15,627 nt of DNA, taken from contig CAMDKE010000019.1 of the NCBI GenBank assembly GCA_945901215.1, positions 1 through 15,627 of the forward strand. Reading direction: 5' to 3'. The DNA is from Comamonas sp. lk (GTDB lineage: Bacteria > Pseudomonadota > Gammaproteobacteria > Burkholderiales > Burkholderiaceae_C). Positions 1-6,821 of the stretch are shown piece after piece. Within the stretch, counting starts at the first letter, position 1. Each line of letters starts with the position of its first letter. Both the position numbers and the translations under genes were made by a program. The notes under the pieces were generated by a model, which saw nothing but the letters and a program-made list of their open reading frames with translations, was not told where the DNA came from and made no database searches.

Positions 1-2
1 CT

Positions 3-1055
3 GCCGACGGCCACGCCGACTATGCGGTGGCCGATCTGTCGCCCCGGCAACTGCTGCAGCGCACGCTGGCGCGCCTGCAGAATGCGGGCTACCAAGCGCT
101 GGTGGCGCCCGAGCTGGAGTTTTTTCTGGTGCATCCCGATCGCAACGCCCGAGGCGGCTTGCAGGTGGCGCATGGCATGTCGGGCCGGGTGCCGCACATC
201 GAGAGTTCACACGATTTGGCGTCAGCCGAGACCGCGCAGACTTTTGCACCGTTTTTTGATGGCCTTTGGGCGGCGTGTGAGATGCAGGCCATTCCTATTA
301 GCGGCTATGGCCACGAATCGGCCACCGGGCAATACGAAGTTAACTTCCGTCCGGGCGAGCCGCTAGCGCAAGCCGACGCGGTGTTTCGCTTCAAGCGCCT
401 GGCGCGCGAATTCGCGCGGCGCCACGGCTGCCTGGCGACCTTCATGGCCAAGCCCTACGCCGACGAGCCGGGCAGCGGCATGCACTGGCACATCAGCCTG
501 AGCGATCAGGCAGGCGGCAACGCGTTCACCGCCACAGACGGCAGCGCGCACCCGCGCCTGGCGCACTTTATTGGCGGCTGGCAGGCGTCAGCACTTGGCG
601 CTATGGCGATCCTCGCGCCCTACGCGCATTCGTATTTGCGCATACGCCGCCCCGACGCCTCTCCCACCCACGCCGACTGGGGCCACGACGACCGCACCGT
701 GGCTTTTCGCATCCCCCAATCCAACCCCGCTAACCGCCGCCTGGAACACCGCCTGCCCGGCGGCGACGCGAACCCCTACCTGACGTTGGCGCTGATGCTG
801 GGCACCGGCTTAATCGGCATGCAACAACAGCTAGAACCCAGCCCCAAAGGCAGTGCAATGGTCGAAAGCCAAAAAAGCGCGCCATTGCCTCAGGACTTGA
901 GCGAAGCGCTGACCGCGCTGGAAGGCTGCCCCTTACTTGGCGGGATTTTTGGCGCCCGGTTTATTGATCTATATGCGATGGTGAAGCGCCATGAGCTGAC
1001 CGAACAGGCGGTGGATGCCGACTTTGCGCTGCGGCATTTGCTGGGGCGCAGTTAA
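3..1055 (+). CDS. Glutamine synthetase family protein (gamma-glutamylpolyamine synthetase-like), 5' partial
   Basis: The frame is open to the left edge, so the true start lies before the window; 350 codons are visible. Family members are about 450 residues, so roughly the N-terminal 100, mostly the beta-grasp domain, are missing. The catalytic domain is recognisable: PELEFFL carries metal-binding glutamates, followed by GQYEVNF, the GSGMHWHISL metal/ATP histidine block, RIPQSN and the PGGDANPYL segment typical of class I-related enzymes. Such proteins ligate ammonia or an amine to the gamma-carboxyl of glutamate using ATP. The sequence looks closer to PuuA/GlnT-like polyamine or amine ligases than to housekeeping GlnA, since there is no visible adenylylation-loop tyrosine motif; the exact amine cannot be read off. 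The gene converges on the alkyl sulfatase with a 22-bp gap and no clear terminator. A GTG at 27 is an internal codon, not a credible start. Confidence 0.85.
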   Translation, partial: ADGHADYAVADLSPRQLLQRTLARLQNAGYQALVAPELEFFLVHPDRNARGGLQVAHGMSGRVPHIESSHDLASAETAQTFAPFFDGLWAACEMQAIPISGYGHESATGQYEVNFRPGEPLAQADAVFRFKRLAREFARRHGCLATFMAKPYADEPGSGMHWHISLSDQAGGNAFTATDGSAHPRLAHFIGGWQASALGAMAILAPYAHSYLRIRRPDASPTHADWGHDDRTVAFRIPQSNPANRRLEHRLPGGDANPYLTLALMLGTGLIGMQQQLEPSPKGSAMVESQKSAPLPQDLSEALTALEGCPLLGGIFGARFIDLYAMVKRHELTEQAVDADFALRHLLGRS

Positions 1056-1077
1056 ACGGCCGGGCGGCGGGGCTCAG

Positions 1078-3075
1078 CTAACGCGTCACCACCGGAAACA
1101 CGCCGGCGGCCTTGCCGATCAGCCCGAAAAATCGCACCAGGTCGATCTTGCTGCCTTTGACTTGGAGCTCGTCGCTCAGCAGCGTGTCCTTGACGCCAGC
1201 GGTGCCCGCAATCATCTTCACAAAAAGGGGCTTGGTAAGCAGCAGCGTGGCATGAGCGTCCGCAGCTGTGCCACGTTTGAAGTGCAGCACCGCGTTTTCC
1301 AACCACAACACATAGCTTTCCTTCTGGTCGGTGAGCACCAGGTTGATCTTGAGGTTTTTGTCCGCCGCCGCTGGGCCGTCCAAGCTGGCGGCCATGGCTT
1401 CCAAAAAGCGTTCGGTGGGTGTTTGAAACAACAGGTCGATCGCTGCGGCCTTGGGCACACCTTGGGCAGGTGGCCCCTGGCGCAGCTCTTGGGCGCCGGT
1501 GAGGTAGGCATTGCGCCAGGTGGCGGCCTCTGACGCATAGCCCATTTGCTCGTAGGTTTGCGCGAGCAGCGTTTTGGCCGATTGGCTGGTCGGGTCACCC
1601 AACACGGCATGGTTGAGCAGCTCGGCGGCCCAGCGGTAGTCGCCCTTGTCATAGGCGGCTTGGGCGGCGGTCACGGCCTTGTCCGCGCCGCCCACGAGAT
1701 CTAAGTAGCGCTTGGCCGATTCGGTGGGTGGCAAGGGGTTCAGGTTGGCCGGGTTGCCGTCGTAAAAGCCCATGTAGAACTGGTACACGGCCTTGACGTT
1801 GTGGCGCAGGTCGCCATAGTAGCCGCGTGCGCCAAAGTAGTCGCTCAGGGACGCAGGCAGTTTCACCATCTCGGCAATCTCGCGTGGGGTGTAACCGGCG
1901 TTGATGAGGCGCACCGTCTGGTCATGCGTGTATTTGTACACATCGCGGTGCTTGGTGATGAGCTCCTGCCCGCGGGCATTGCCCCAGATGGGCCAGTGGT
2001 GCGATGCGATAAACACCTGGGTGTCTTTGGTTTGTTCCAGCGCCTGGTCCATGTAGTTGGCCCAGCGCAGCGCGTCGCGCACCTTAGCGCCGCGAATGGG
2101 CAGCAGGTTGTGCATGGTGTGCGACAGGTTCTCAGCGCCGTTGTATAGCTTTTTGCTGGGAATGCTAAAGGTCAGCTCAGCCGGGCATTCGGCGTTGGGC
2201 ACGTTGTGGAACACAAAGTCCACGCCGTCGAGCTGCATGGGCTGGTTGGCCTGGTAAATCAGCCAGTTGGGCGCCAACACACCCATGGCGCCATAGACCA
2301 CGTCTTTGCCCAAGCCGGTGTCCAGGTTGCCGAGCGCCGAGCGGGGCAAGTCACGGCCAAACTGGTAAATCGAGCGTCGCCCCATGCCGGTGCCCACCAT
2401 CACGTTTTCGCTGGTGGCTTCTTCCATAAAGCCGGCGGGCGCAACCACCGGCACCTTGCGCTGGGCCACCTCTTGCTGCGATATGACGCCCAGAGCGCCG
2501 CCAAAATGGTCGACGTGGGCATGCGTAAGGATCAGTGCCGAGACCGGTTTTTTGCCCAAATGTTGATGGGCGAACGCCATGGCGGCGGCGGCCGATTCGC
2601 GCGACGTAAGTGCGTCCACCACTATCCAGCCAGACTTGCCCTCAATGAGCGTGAGGTTGGCAATGTCAAAACCGCGCAACTGGTAGACGCCGTCCATCAC
2701 CTTGTACAGACCGATATTGGCATTGAGCTGCGCATGGCGCCACAGGCTGGGGTTGGCGGTGGCGGGCGCCGGGCCGGCCAAAAAGCCGTAGGCGTCAAAG
2801 TCGTTTAGCACACTGCCGTCTGCAGCCAGTAGCTTGCCAGTGGGCTTGGCGATAAAGCCACGTTGGGCGTCCTCAAAATCTTCACGCTGGTCAAACGGAA
2901 GGCTTTGGGTGACCTGCGCGTTCAAAGCTACGGTGCTGGAGCTGGCCTCGCCTGCCGCGCCACCCACGCCTGCGGGCTTGCCGCAGGCCAGCAGCAAAGA
3001 CAAAAGCGCAAGGCCAGTAGCTGCCAGCGCGCTGCGCTGAACCCGCAGGTTCACCGGCGGCGTGTGTTGTTTCAT
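1078..3075 (-). CDS. Alkyl sulfatase, metallo-beta-lactamase fold, predicted lipoprotein (SdsA/BDS1 type)
   Basis: This 665-residue protein matches the usual length and layout of zinc-dependent type III alkyl sulfatases, which hydrolyse primary alkyl sulfates such as dodecyl sulfate to alcohol and sulfate. The metallo-beta-lactamase domain covers roughly residues 115-370 and shows THAHVDHFGG, giving ligands H185, H187, D189 and H190. Further likely ligands are E296 or E300 (NAECPAE), E315 (GAENLSH) and a histidine in SHHWPIWG near 359. A helical dimerisation domain follows (about 375-535), then an SCP2-like C-terminal domain (about 545-665) that in SdsA1 recruits the hydrophobic substrate. 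The N-terminus has a basic region, a hydrophobic core and the lipobox LLAC with Cys31; Gly at +2 favours an outer-membrane lipoprotein. The ATG at 3075 is chosen because the signal peptide begins there, although its ribosome site is poor. It lies 84 bp downstream of coxG on the same strand. Family call is firm; the exact substrate is not. Confidence 0.9.
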   Translation of the reverse strand: MKQHTPPVNLRVQRSALAATGLALLSLLLACGKPAGVGGAAGEASSSTVALNAQVTQSLPFDQREDFEDAQRGFIAKPTGKLLAADGSVLNDFDAYGFLAGPAPATANPSLWRHAQLNANIGLYKVMDGVYQLRGFDIANLTLIEGKSGWIVVDALTSRESAAAAMAFAHQHLGKKPVSALILTHAHVDHFGGALGVISQQEVAQRKVPVVAPAGFMEEATSENVMVGTGMGRRSIYQFGRDLPRSALGNLDTGLGKDVVYGAMGVLAPNWLIYQANQPMQLDGVDFVFHNVPNAECPAELTFSIPSKKLYNGAENLSHTMHNLLPIRGAKVRDALRWANYMDQALEQTKDTQVFIASHHWPIWGNARGQELITKHRDVYKYTHDQTVRLINAGYTPREIAEMVKLPASLSDYFGARGYYGDLRHNVKAVYQFYMGFYDGNPANLNPLPPTESAKRYLDLVGGADKAVTAAQAAYDKGDYRWAAELLNHAVLGDPTSQSAKTLLAQTYEQMGYASEAATWRNAYLTGAQELRQGPPAQGVPKAAAIDLLFQTPTERFLEAMAASLDGPAAADKNLKINLVLTDQKESYVLWLENAVLHFKRGTAADAHATLLLTKPLFVKMIAGTAGVKDTLLSDELQVKGSKIDLVRFFGLIGKAAGVFPVVTR

Positions 3076-3159
3076 GGGCTTGGCGCAGGAATGTTGTTTA
3101 CCGAGACTTGGACTACCCTGGTCACGCGGGCACGGGTGGCGCGGGACGCGGGTGGTGCG

Positions 3160-3732
3160 CTAGCGCAGGAACCAAATGACCAGGGCCAGGGCCACTGCGC
3201 CCGCCACCCAGCCCCAGGCCGACAGCTTGAAGCCGGTGTCGGGGGCGCTGGCTTGGGACACCGGCGTGGCCGGCGCATCTGTTGCGGGATACTGCCTTTG
3301 CATCTCCTGGTCAAAGCGTTTGAAAAAGTCTTCGGCCATGGACTTGGCCACACCGTCGATCAATCGCTGGCCGAGCTGCGCGATCTTGCCGCCGACCGAG
3401 GCCTGCACGCTGTAGCTCAGTTCGGTGCCCGCAGCAGCAGGGGTGAGTTGCACCTTGGCGCTGCCCTTGCCAAAGCCCGCCGGGCCGCCCTGGCCTTCAA
3501 AGCTCAGGGTGTAGCTGTGGGGTGGCGCCATATCGGCCAACGCAATCTTGCCGCTGAACTTGGCCGACACCGGACCAATTTTTATGGCCACCCCCACGGT
3601 GAACTGGTTCTCGCCACTGCGCTCGACCTTGTCGCAGCCGGCGATGCAGGTTTTGAGCACCTCGGGGTCGTTGAGGGCATCCCAAGCCTGCTGCTGGGTG
3701 ATGGCCAGTAGCCGGTTGCCTTGCATTTCCAT
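3160..3732 (-). CDS. coxG: CoxG: SRPBCC-domain protein with C-terminal membrane anchor, CO dehydrogenase accessory family
   Basis: The first 145 residues form a SRPBCC (START-like) domain of the CoxG family, recognisable from the MEMQGNR start, the IAGCDKVE segment near 30-37, the KIGPVSAKFSGKI strand and the GKIAQLGQRLIDG helix. A Pro/Ala/Thr-rich linker (about 148-166) leads to a single hydrophobic helix (about 172-189, ending WFLR). In Oligotropha, CoxG is linked to placing the molybdenum hydroxylase at the cytoplasmic membrane, and this anchor fits such a role. The ATG at 3732 has GGAG seven bases upstream (CTCC on the plus strand at 3740-3743); an in-frame ATG two codons later is possible but less well placed. 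It is separated from coxE by 73 bp and is the last recognisable gene of the cox cluster. The length of 190 residues is normal for the family. Confidence 0.88.
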   Translation of the reverse strand: MEMQGNRLLAITQQQAWDALNDPEVLKTCIAGCDKVERSGENQFTVGVAIKIGPVSAKFSGKIALADMAPPHSYTLSFEGQGGPAGFGKGSAKVQLTPAAAGTELSYSVQASVGGKIAQLGQRLIDGVAKSMAEDFFKRFDQEMQRQYPATDAPATPVSQASAPDTGFKLSAWGWVAGAVALALVIWFLR

Positions 3733-3805
3733 GGTCTTGCTCCGTAAAGGTTCAGGTTAAAAATCATTGTGCCGCAAGCGCTCGGCAAGCCCAGTCGCCG
3801 GGGCG

Positions 3806-4990
3806 CTAGCGCCGCATCACCCCGGCCAGACTGGTAGCGAGCTGCTCCAGGCTGGTGAGGTTGTGCACGGCCAACATGGCGTCGGCGGCTCGGTGCAATT
3901 CGGTAGCGCCTCGGGCCAGAGGCGCGTAGCCTTCAAAGCGCAACAAAGGGTTGAGCCACAGCAGGCGCCGGCTGTGGCGCTTGAGCCAGAGCAGCTCTTG
4001 CGCCAGCGCTGCGGGCGCGCCGGTGTCCAGGCCGTCGGTGATTACCAGCACCATGGTGCGCCGTCCAACAAGCTTGCGCGCGTGCATCATGCGCAGCTGC
4101 GCCAGCGAGCCGCCCAGCTGGGTGCCCCCGGCAAAATCTGCAATCGCGGCGCTGGCGTGGGCCAGCATCGCGTCGGTGTCGGCCAGGCGAAAGGCGGGGC
4201 TCAAGTCGGTTAGCTGGGTGCCAAAGGCGAACACATCGCGCCGGGGGTGGCGTCGGGTGGCCGCATGCAAAAACGCCAGCAAGAGGCGGGCGTAACGCTC
4301 CATAGAGCCCGAAATATCCACCAACACGAGCAAGGGCAAGGGCTGGCGTTTGCGCTGCAAGCGGGGCAGCACCATCGGCTCGCCCCCGGTGCGCACACCT
4401 TGGCGCAGCACGCCGGCCCAGTGCAGCGCCGCACCGCGCACGCCCTGTTGGCTGCGCCGCGAGGCAAACGTGGGTAAGGGCATACGAACATCGCGCGCTA
4501 AGCGCTCGACCAGCCGGTATTCGGTGGCCGAAAGTGCATTGAAGTCGGCGTGTTTAAGGCGCTGCTCGCTGCTGGCGGTCATCGCAGCGTCGAACTCGAC
4601 TTTTTGGTCTTCTTTTTTTGGGCCGGCATGCATGCCAAGAGTCTGCTGGGGGGACAGGGCCTCACGCACGCGGGGCCGGCGTTTACTGGGTTCGGCCTTG
4701 CCTTCGGCGCTGGGCAAAAGCTGCGACAGCAGCTTGTGCGCCATATTGGGGTTGCGAAAAAAGGCTTCAAACAGCTCGCGAAATACAAAACGGTCTTGCT
4801 CGCGGCTGACCAGCACGGCCTCCAGCGCGGCGCTCAAATCATCTCTGTCGCCCAAGCCCACGACCAACGCTGCTTGGGCGGACAAGGCGATGCGCGCGCT
4901 GTCCACGCGCACCCCGGCTCGGCGCAGGCTGCGACCAAAGGCGGCGAGGTTGTCGCCCAGCTTGCCACTGCGGGAATCACCGAGTTGCAT
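3806..4990 (-). CDS. coxE: CoxE: VWA-domain protein, partner of the CoxD ATPase in Mo-hydroxylase maturation
   Basis: This 394-residue protein has a charged N-terminal half (residues 1-215) typical of CoxE proteins and a C-terminal von Willebrand A domain. The MIDAS metal site is intact: DISGS at 225-229, the GGTQLG threonine at 290 and TDGLD with D319. CoxE-type proteins act with a MoxR AAA+ ATPase (CoxD, encoded just upstream) to finish the [CuSMoO2] or related molybdenum site of CO dehydrogenase-type enzymes; here the partner role is inferred from family and position. The longer open frame begins at 5074 inside coxD, but its first 28 residues are low-complexity and shadow the coxD C-terminus. 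The ATG at 4990, which gives the expected MQLGDS start and lies 13 bp after the coxD stop, is preferred. No strong ribosome site is seen before it, which suggests translational coupling. Confidence 0.9.
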   Translation of the reverse strand: MQLGDSRSGKLGDNLAAFGRSLRRAGVRVDSARIALSAQAALVVGLGDRDDLSAALEAVLVSREQDRFVFRELFEAFFRNPNMAHKLLSQLLPSAEGKAEPSKRRPRVREALSPQQTLGMHAGPKKEDQKVEFDAAMTASSEQRLKHADFNALSATEYRLVERLARDVRMPLPTFASRRSQQGVRGAALHWAGVLRQGVRTGGEPMVLPRLQRKRQPLPLLVLVDISGSMERYARLLLAFLHAATRRHPRRDVFAFGTQLTDLSPAFRLADTDAMLAHASAAIADFAGGTQLGGSLAQLRMMHARKLVGRRTMVLVITDGLDTGAPAALAQELLWLKRHSRRLLWLNPLLRFEGYAPLARGATELHRAADAMLAVHNLTSLEQLATSLAGVMRR

Positions 4991-5003
4991 GGCGACTGTG
5001 GGC

Positions 5004-5927
5004 TCAGGCGGCGGGGTCGTCCGCCTCGGGCGGTGCCAGCAAGTCGGTGGCAAGCGCGTGGGTGAGCGCTGCAACGTCTTCGCGCTGCTTGAACAAGATG
5101 CCAGCGGTGTCGCTCATCACCTCGGGGTCCAGCACCAGTGTGTCCAGCGCAATCAGGGCCTTGGCCCATTCCACACTCTCAGCGATGCCCGGGGCACGCT
5201 GGAAGGCGCTGGCAAAGGGTTGGCTGCGCAGGCGGTGGACGATGGTCGCCACCTGGTCCGACAGCGCTTCGGCGGCGTCGGGCACCTGGGCGCGAATGAT
5301 TTCAAGCTCGCGCTCGCGATCGGGGTAATCCAGCCAGTGGTAGAGGCAACGGCGCTTGACCGCGTCATTGAGTTCGCGGGTGCGGTTGCTGGTGAGGATG
5401 GTGACGGGTTTGAACTGCGCGCTGATGGTGCCAATCTCGGGCACGCTCACTTGGTATTCGCCCAGGTATTCCAGCAAAAAGGCCTCGAAGGGCTCGTCAG
5501 CGCGGTCTACCTCGTCGATCAAGAGCACCGCGCCGGGCGCGGGAGCCTGCAAGGCCTTTAGCAAGGGGCGGCGAATCAGGTAGCGCTCCTGATAGACCTC
5601 GCGCTCGACGCGCGCCGTCTCTAATTCGCCACCGGCGCCGCTTTGGGCGGCGCGCATGTGCAGCAGTTGCGCCGCGTAGTTCCACTCATACAGAGCTTCG
5701 CGCTGCTCCAGACCGTCGTAGCACTGCAGGCGAATCAGGGCGCGTCCCAGGGCGGTGGCCAGGGCCTTGGCCAGCTCGGTCTTGCCCACACCGGGCTCGC
5801 CTTCGAGCAGCAAGGGGCGCTCTAACTTGAGCGCCAAGAAAACGGCGGTGGCCAGGCGGCGTTCGGCGAAATAACCGGCCTCTCGCAGTGCGGCTATCAG
5901 GGAATCAACAGACGAAAAAGTACGCAT
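5004..5927 (-). CDS. coxD: CoxD: MoxR-family AAA+ ATPase, Mo-hydroxylase maturation chaperone
   Basis: This 307-residue protein is a single MoxR-type AAA+ module. Walker A is GEPGVGKT (43-50), Walker B is LLIDEVDRAD (135-144), the sensor-1 Asn is in LTSNRTREL (N181), and the lid region follows with conserved basic residues (KRRCLYHW). CoxD of Oligotropha is a membrane-associated ATPase required to introduce sulfur and copper into the apo-enzyme active site, working with CoxE; assignment here rests on that family and on the adjacent coxE. The start at 5927 has a purine-rich GGAAAG close upstream. That ribosome site sits immediately after a predicted intrinsic terminator (5937-5970), so coxD translation depends on polymerases that read through or on a nearby promoter. 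It is 81 bp downstream of coxM, the widest gap inside the cluster. Confidence 0.92.
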   Translation of the reverse strand: MRTFSSVDSLIAALREAGYFAERRLATAVFLALKLERPLLLEGEPGVGKTELAKALATALGRALIRLQCYDGLEQREALYEWNYAAQLLHMRAAQSGAGGELETARVEREVYQERYLIRRPLLKALQAPAPGAVLLIDEVDRADEPFEAFLLEYLGEYQVSVPEIGTISAQFKPVTILTSNRTRELNDAVKRRCLYHWLDYPDRERELEIIRAQVPDAAEALSDQVATIVHRLRSQPFASAFQRAPGIAESVEWAKALIALDTLVLDPEVMSDTAGILFKQREDVAALTHALATDLLAPPEADDPAA

Positions 5928-5936
5928 ATTCTTTCC

Positions 5937-5970
5937 AAAAAAAAGGCCCCGCGTGCACCGACACGGAGCC
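5937..5970 (-). terminator. Intrinsic terminator between coxM and coxD
   Basis: On the minus strand GGCTCCGTG (5970-5962) pairs with CGCGGGGCC (5953-5945) across an 8-base loop, a 9-bp stem with two G-U pairs, followed directly by eight T residues (5944-5937). This is a textbook Rho-independent layout for transcripts coming from coxS-L-M. It ends only ten bases before the coxD start, so it lies inside the cluster rather than at its end. A competing hairpin just upstream (CCTTGGC at 5990-5984 with GCCAAGG at 5975-5969) overlaps the terminator arm by two bases. Confidence 0.7.
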
Positions 5971-6008
5971 TTGGCATCAAGCGGCCAAGGCCGCCCGAGG
6001 CACGGCGA

Positions 6009-6800
6009 CTAGCCCAGTAGCTTAGCGACACCCCGCTGCGTTTGCACGCTGATCAGGTTGGCGCGGTAAGCACTGCTCGCGTGGATGTCGTGGTTGAGCT
6101 CGGATGCGTCGATCGCCACCGACGCCGCAGACGCAACTGTAAAGCTATTGTTGAGCGCGGCCTCCAAGCCATGGTGGCGAAACACGCACTGACCGGCACC
6201 CGTGACGGCCACGCGAACGCCCGCATCGGTTTGCGCCACATACACGCCCACCAGCGCAAAGCGCGAGGCGGGTTGCACAAACTTCATATAAACCGAGCGC
6301 TTGGGGATCGGAAAGCTGATGGCGGTGATGATTTCGCCGTCATGCAAAGCCGTACCAAACATGCCGGTAAAGAAGTCTTCGGCTGCGATTTGGCGCTGGT
6401 TGGTGCGCACAGTGGCGCCCAGGGCCAACACCGCGCTGGGGTAGCAAGCGGATGGGTCGTTATTGGCCACCGATCCACCCAGCGTGCCCATGGCGCGCAC
6501 CTGGCGGTCGCCAATGTGCGCTGCCAGGTCGGCCAGGCCGGGAATGGCGGACTGCACTTCGGCGCTGCTGGCCACGTCCATGTGGCGCGTCATGGCGCCA
6601 ATGACGATGGCGTTGCCCTCGCGGCAAATGCCTGCGAGTTCAGGAATACCGGCCAAGTCGGCCAGTTGACCGGGCTGCGACAGGCGCAGCTTCATGGAAG
6701 CCAGCAGGGTTTGCCCGCCCGCCAGGGGTTTGGCTCCGGCGCCTGCCAATTTCGCGGCGTCCGCGATGGTGGCGGGGCGGTCAAGGGTGAATGCGTACAT
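6009..6800 (-). CDS. coxM: CoxM: FAD-binding medium subunit of a CODH-like molybdenum hydroxylase
   Basis: The protein has 263 residues, slightly shorter than typical CoxM (about 285). The two FAD-binding signatures of the family are present: AGGQTLLA at 27-34 and GTLGGSVANNDP at 105-116. The rest matches the FAD PCMH-like domain (about 1-170) and the C-terminal CoxM/CutM domain. This subunit takes electrons from the iron-sulfur small subunit and passes them to quinone or another acceptor. The ATG at 6800 has AAGGAG nine bases upstream (CTCCTT on the plus strand, 6810-6815) and follows the coxL stop by 21 bp, so co-transcription is likely. Position after coxL gives the order S-L-M, which is the arrangement reported for form II clusters; form I clusters are usually M-S-L. 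The final ten or so residues look short compared with relatives, but the frame is intact. Confidence 0.92.
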   Translation of the reverse strand: MYAFTLDRPATIADAAKLAGAGAKPLAGGQTLLASMKLRLSQPGQLADLAGIPELAGICREGNAIVIGAMTRHMDVASSAEVQSAIPGLADLAAHIGDRQVRAMGTLGGSVANNDPSACYPSAVLALGATVRTNQRQIAAEDFFTGMFGTALHDGEIITAISFPIPKRSVYMKFVQPASRFALVGVYVAQTDAGVRVAVTGAGQCVFRHHGLEAALNNSFTVASAASVAIDASELNHDIHASSAYRANLISVQTQRGVAKLLG

Positions 6801-6821
6801 GGTGTGTGTCTCCTTGGGGCT

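Noticed and set aside
4991..5074. N-terminal extension of coxE overlapping coxD
   Set aside because: The extra residues are Pro/Thr/Arg-rich and shadow the coxD C-terminus; ATG 4990 gives a normal family N-terminus.
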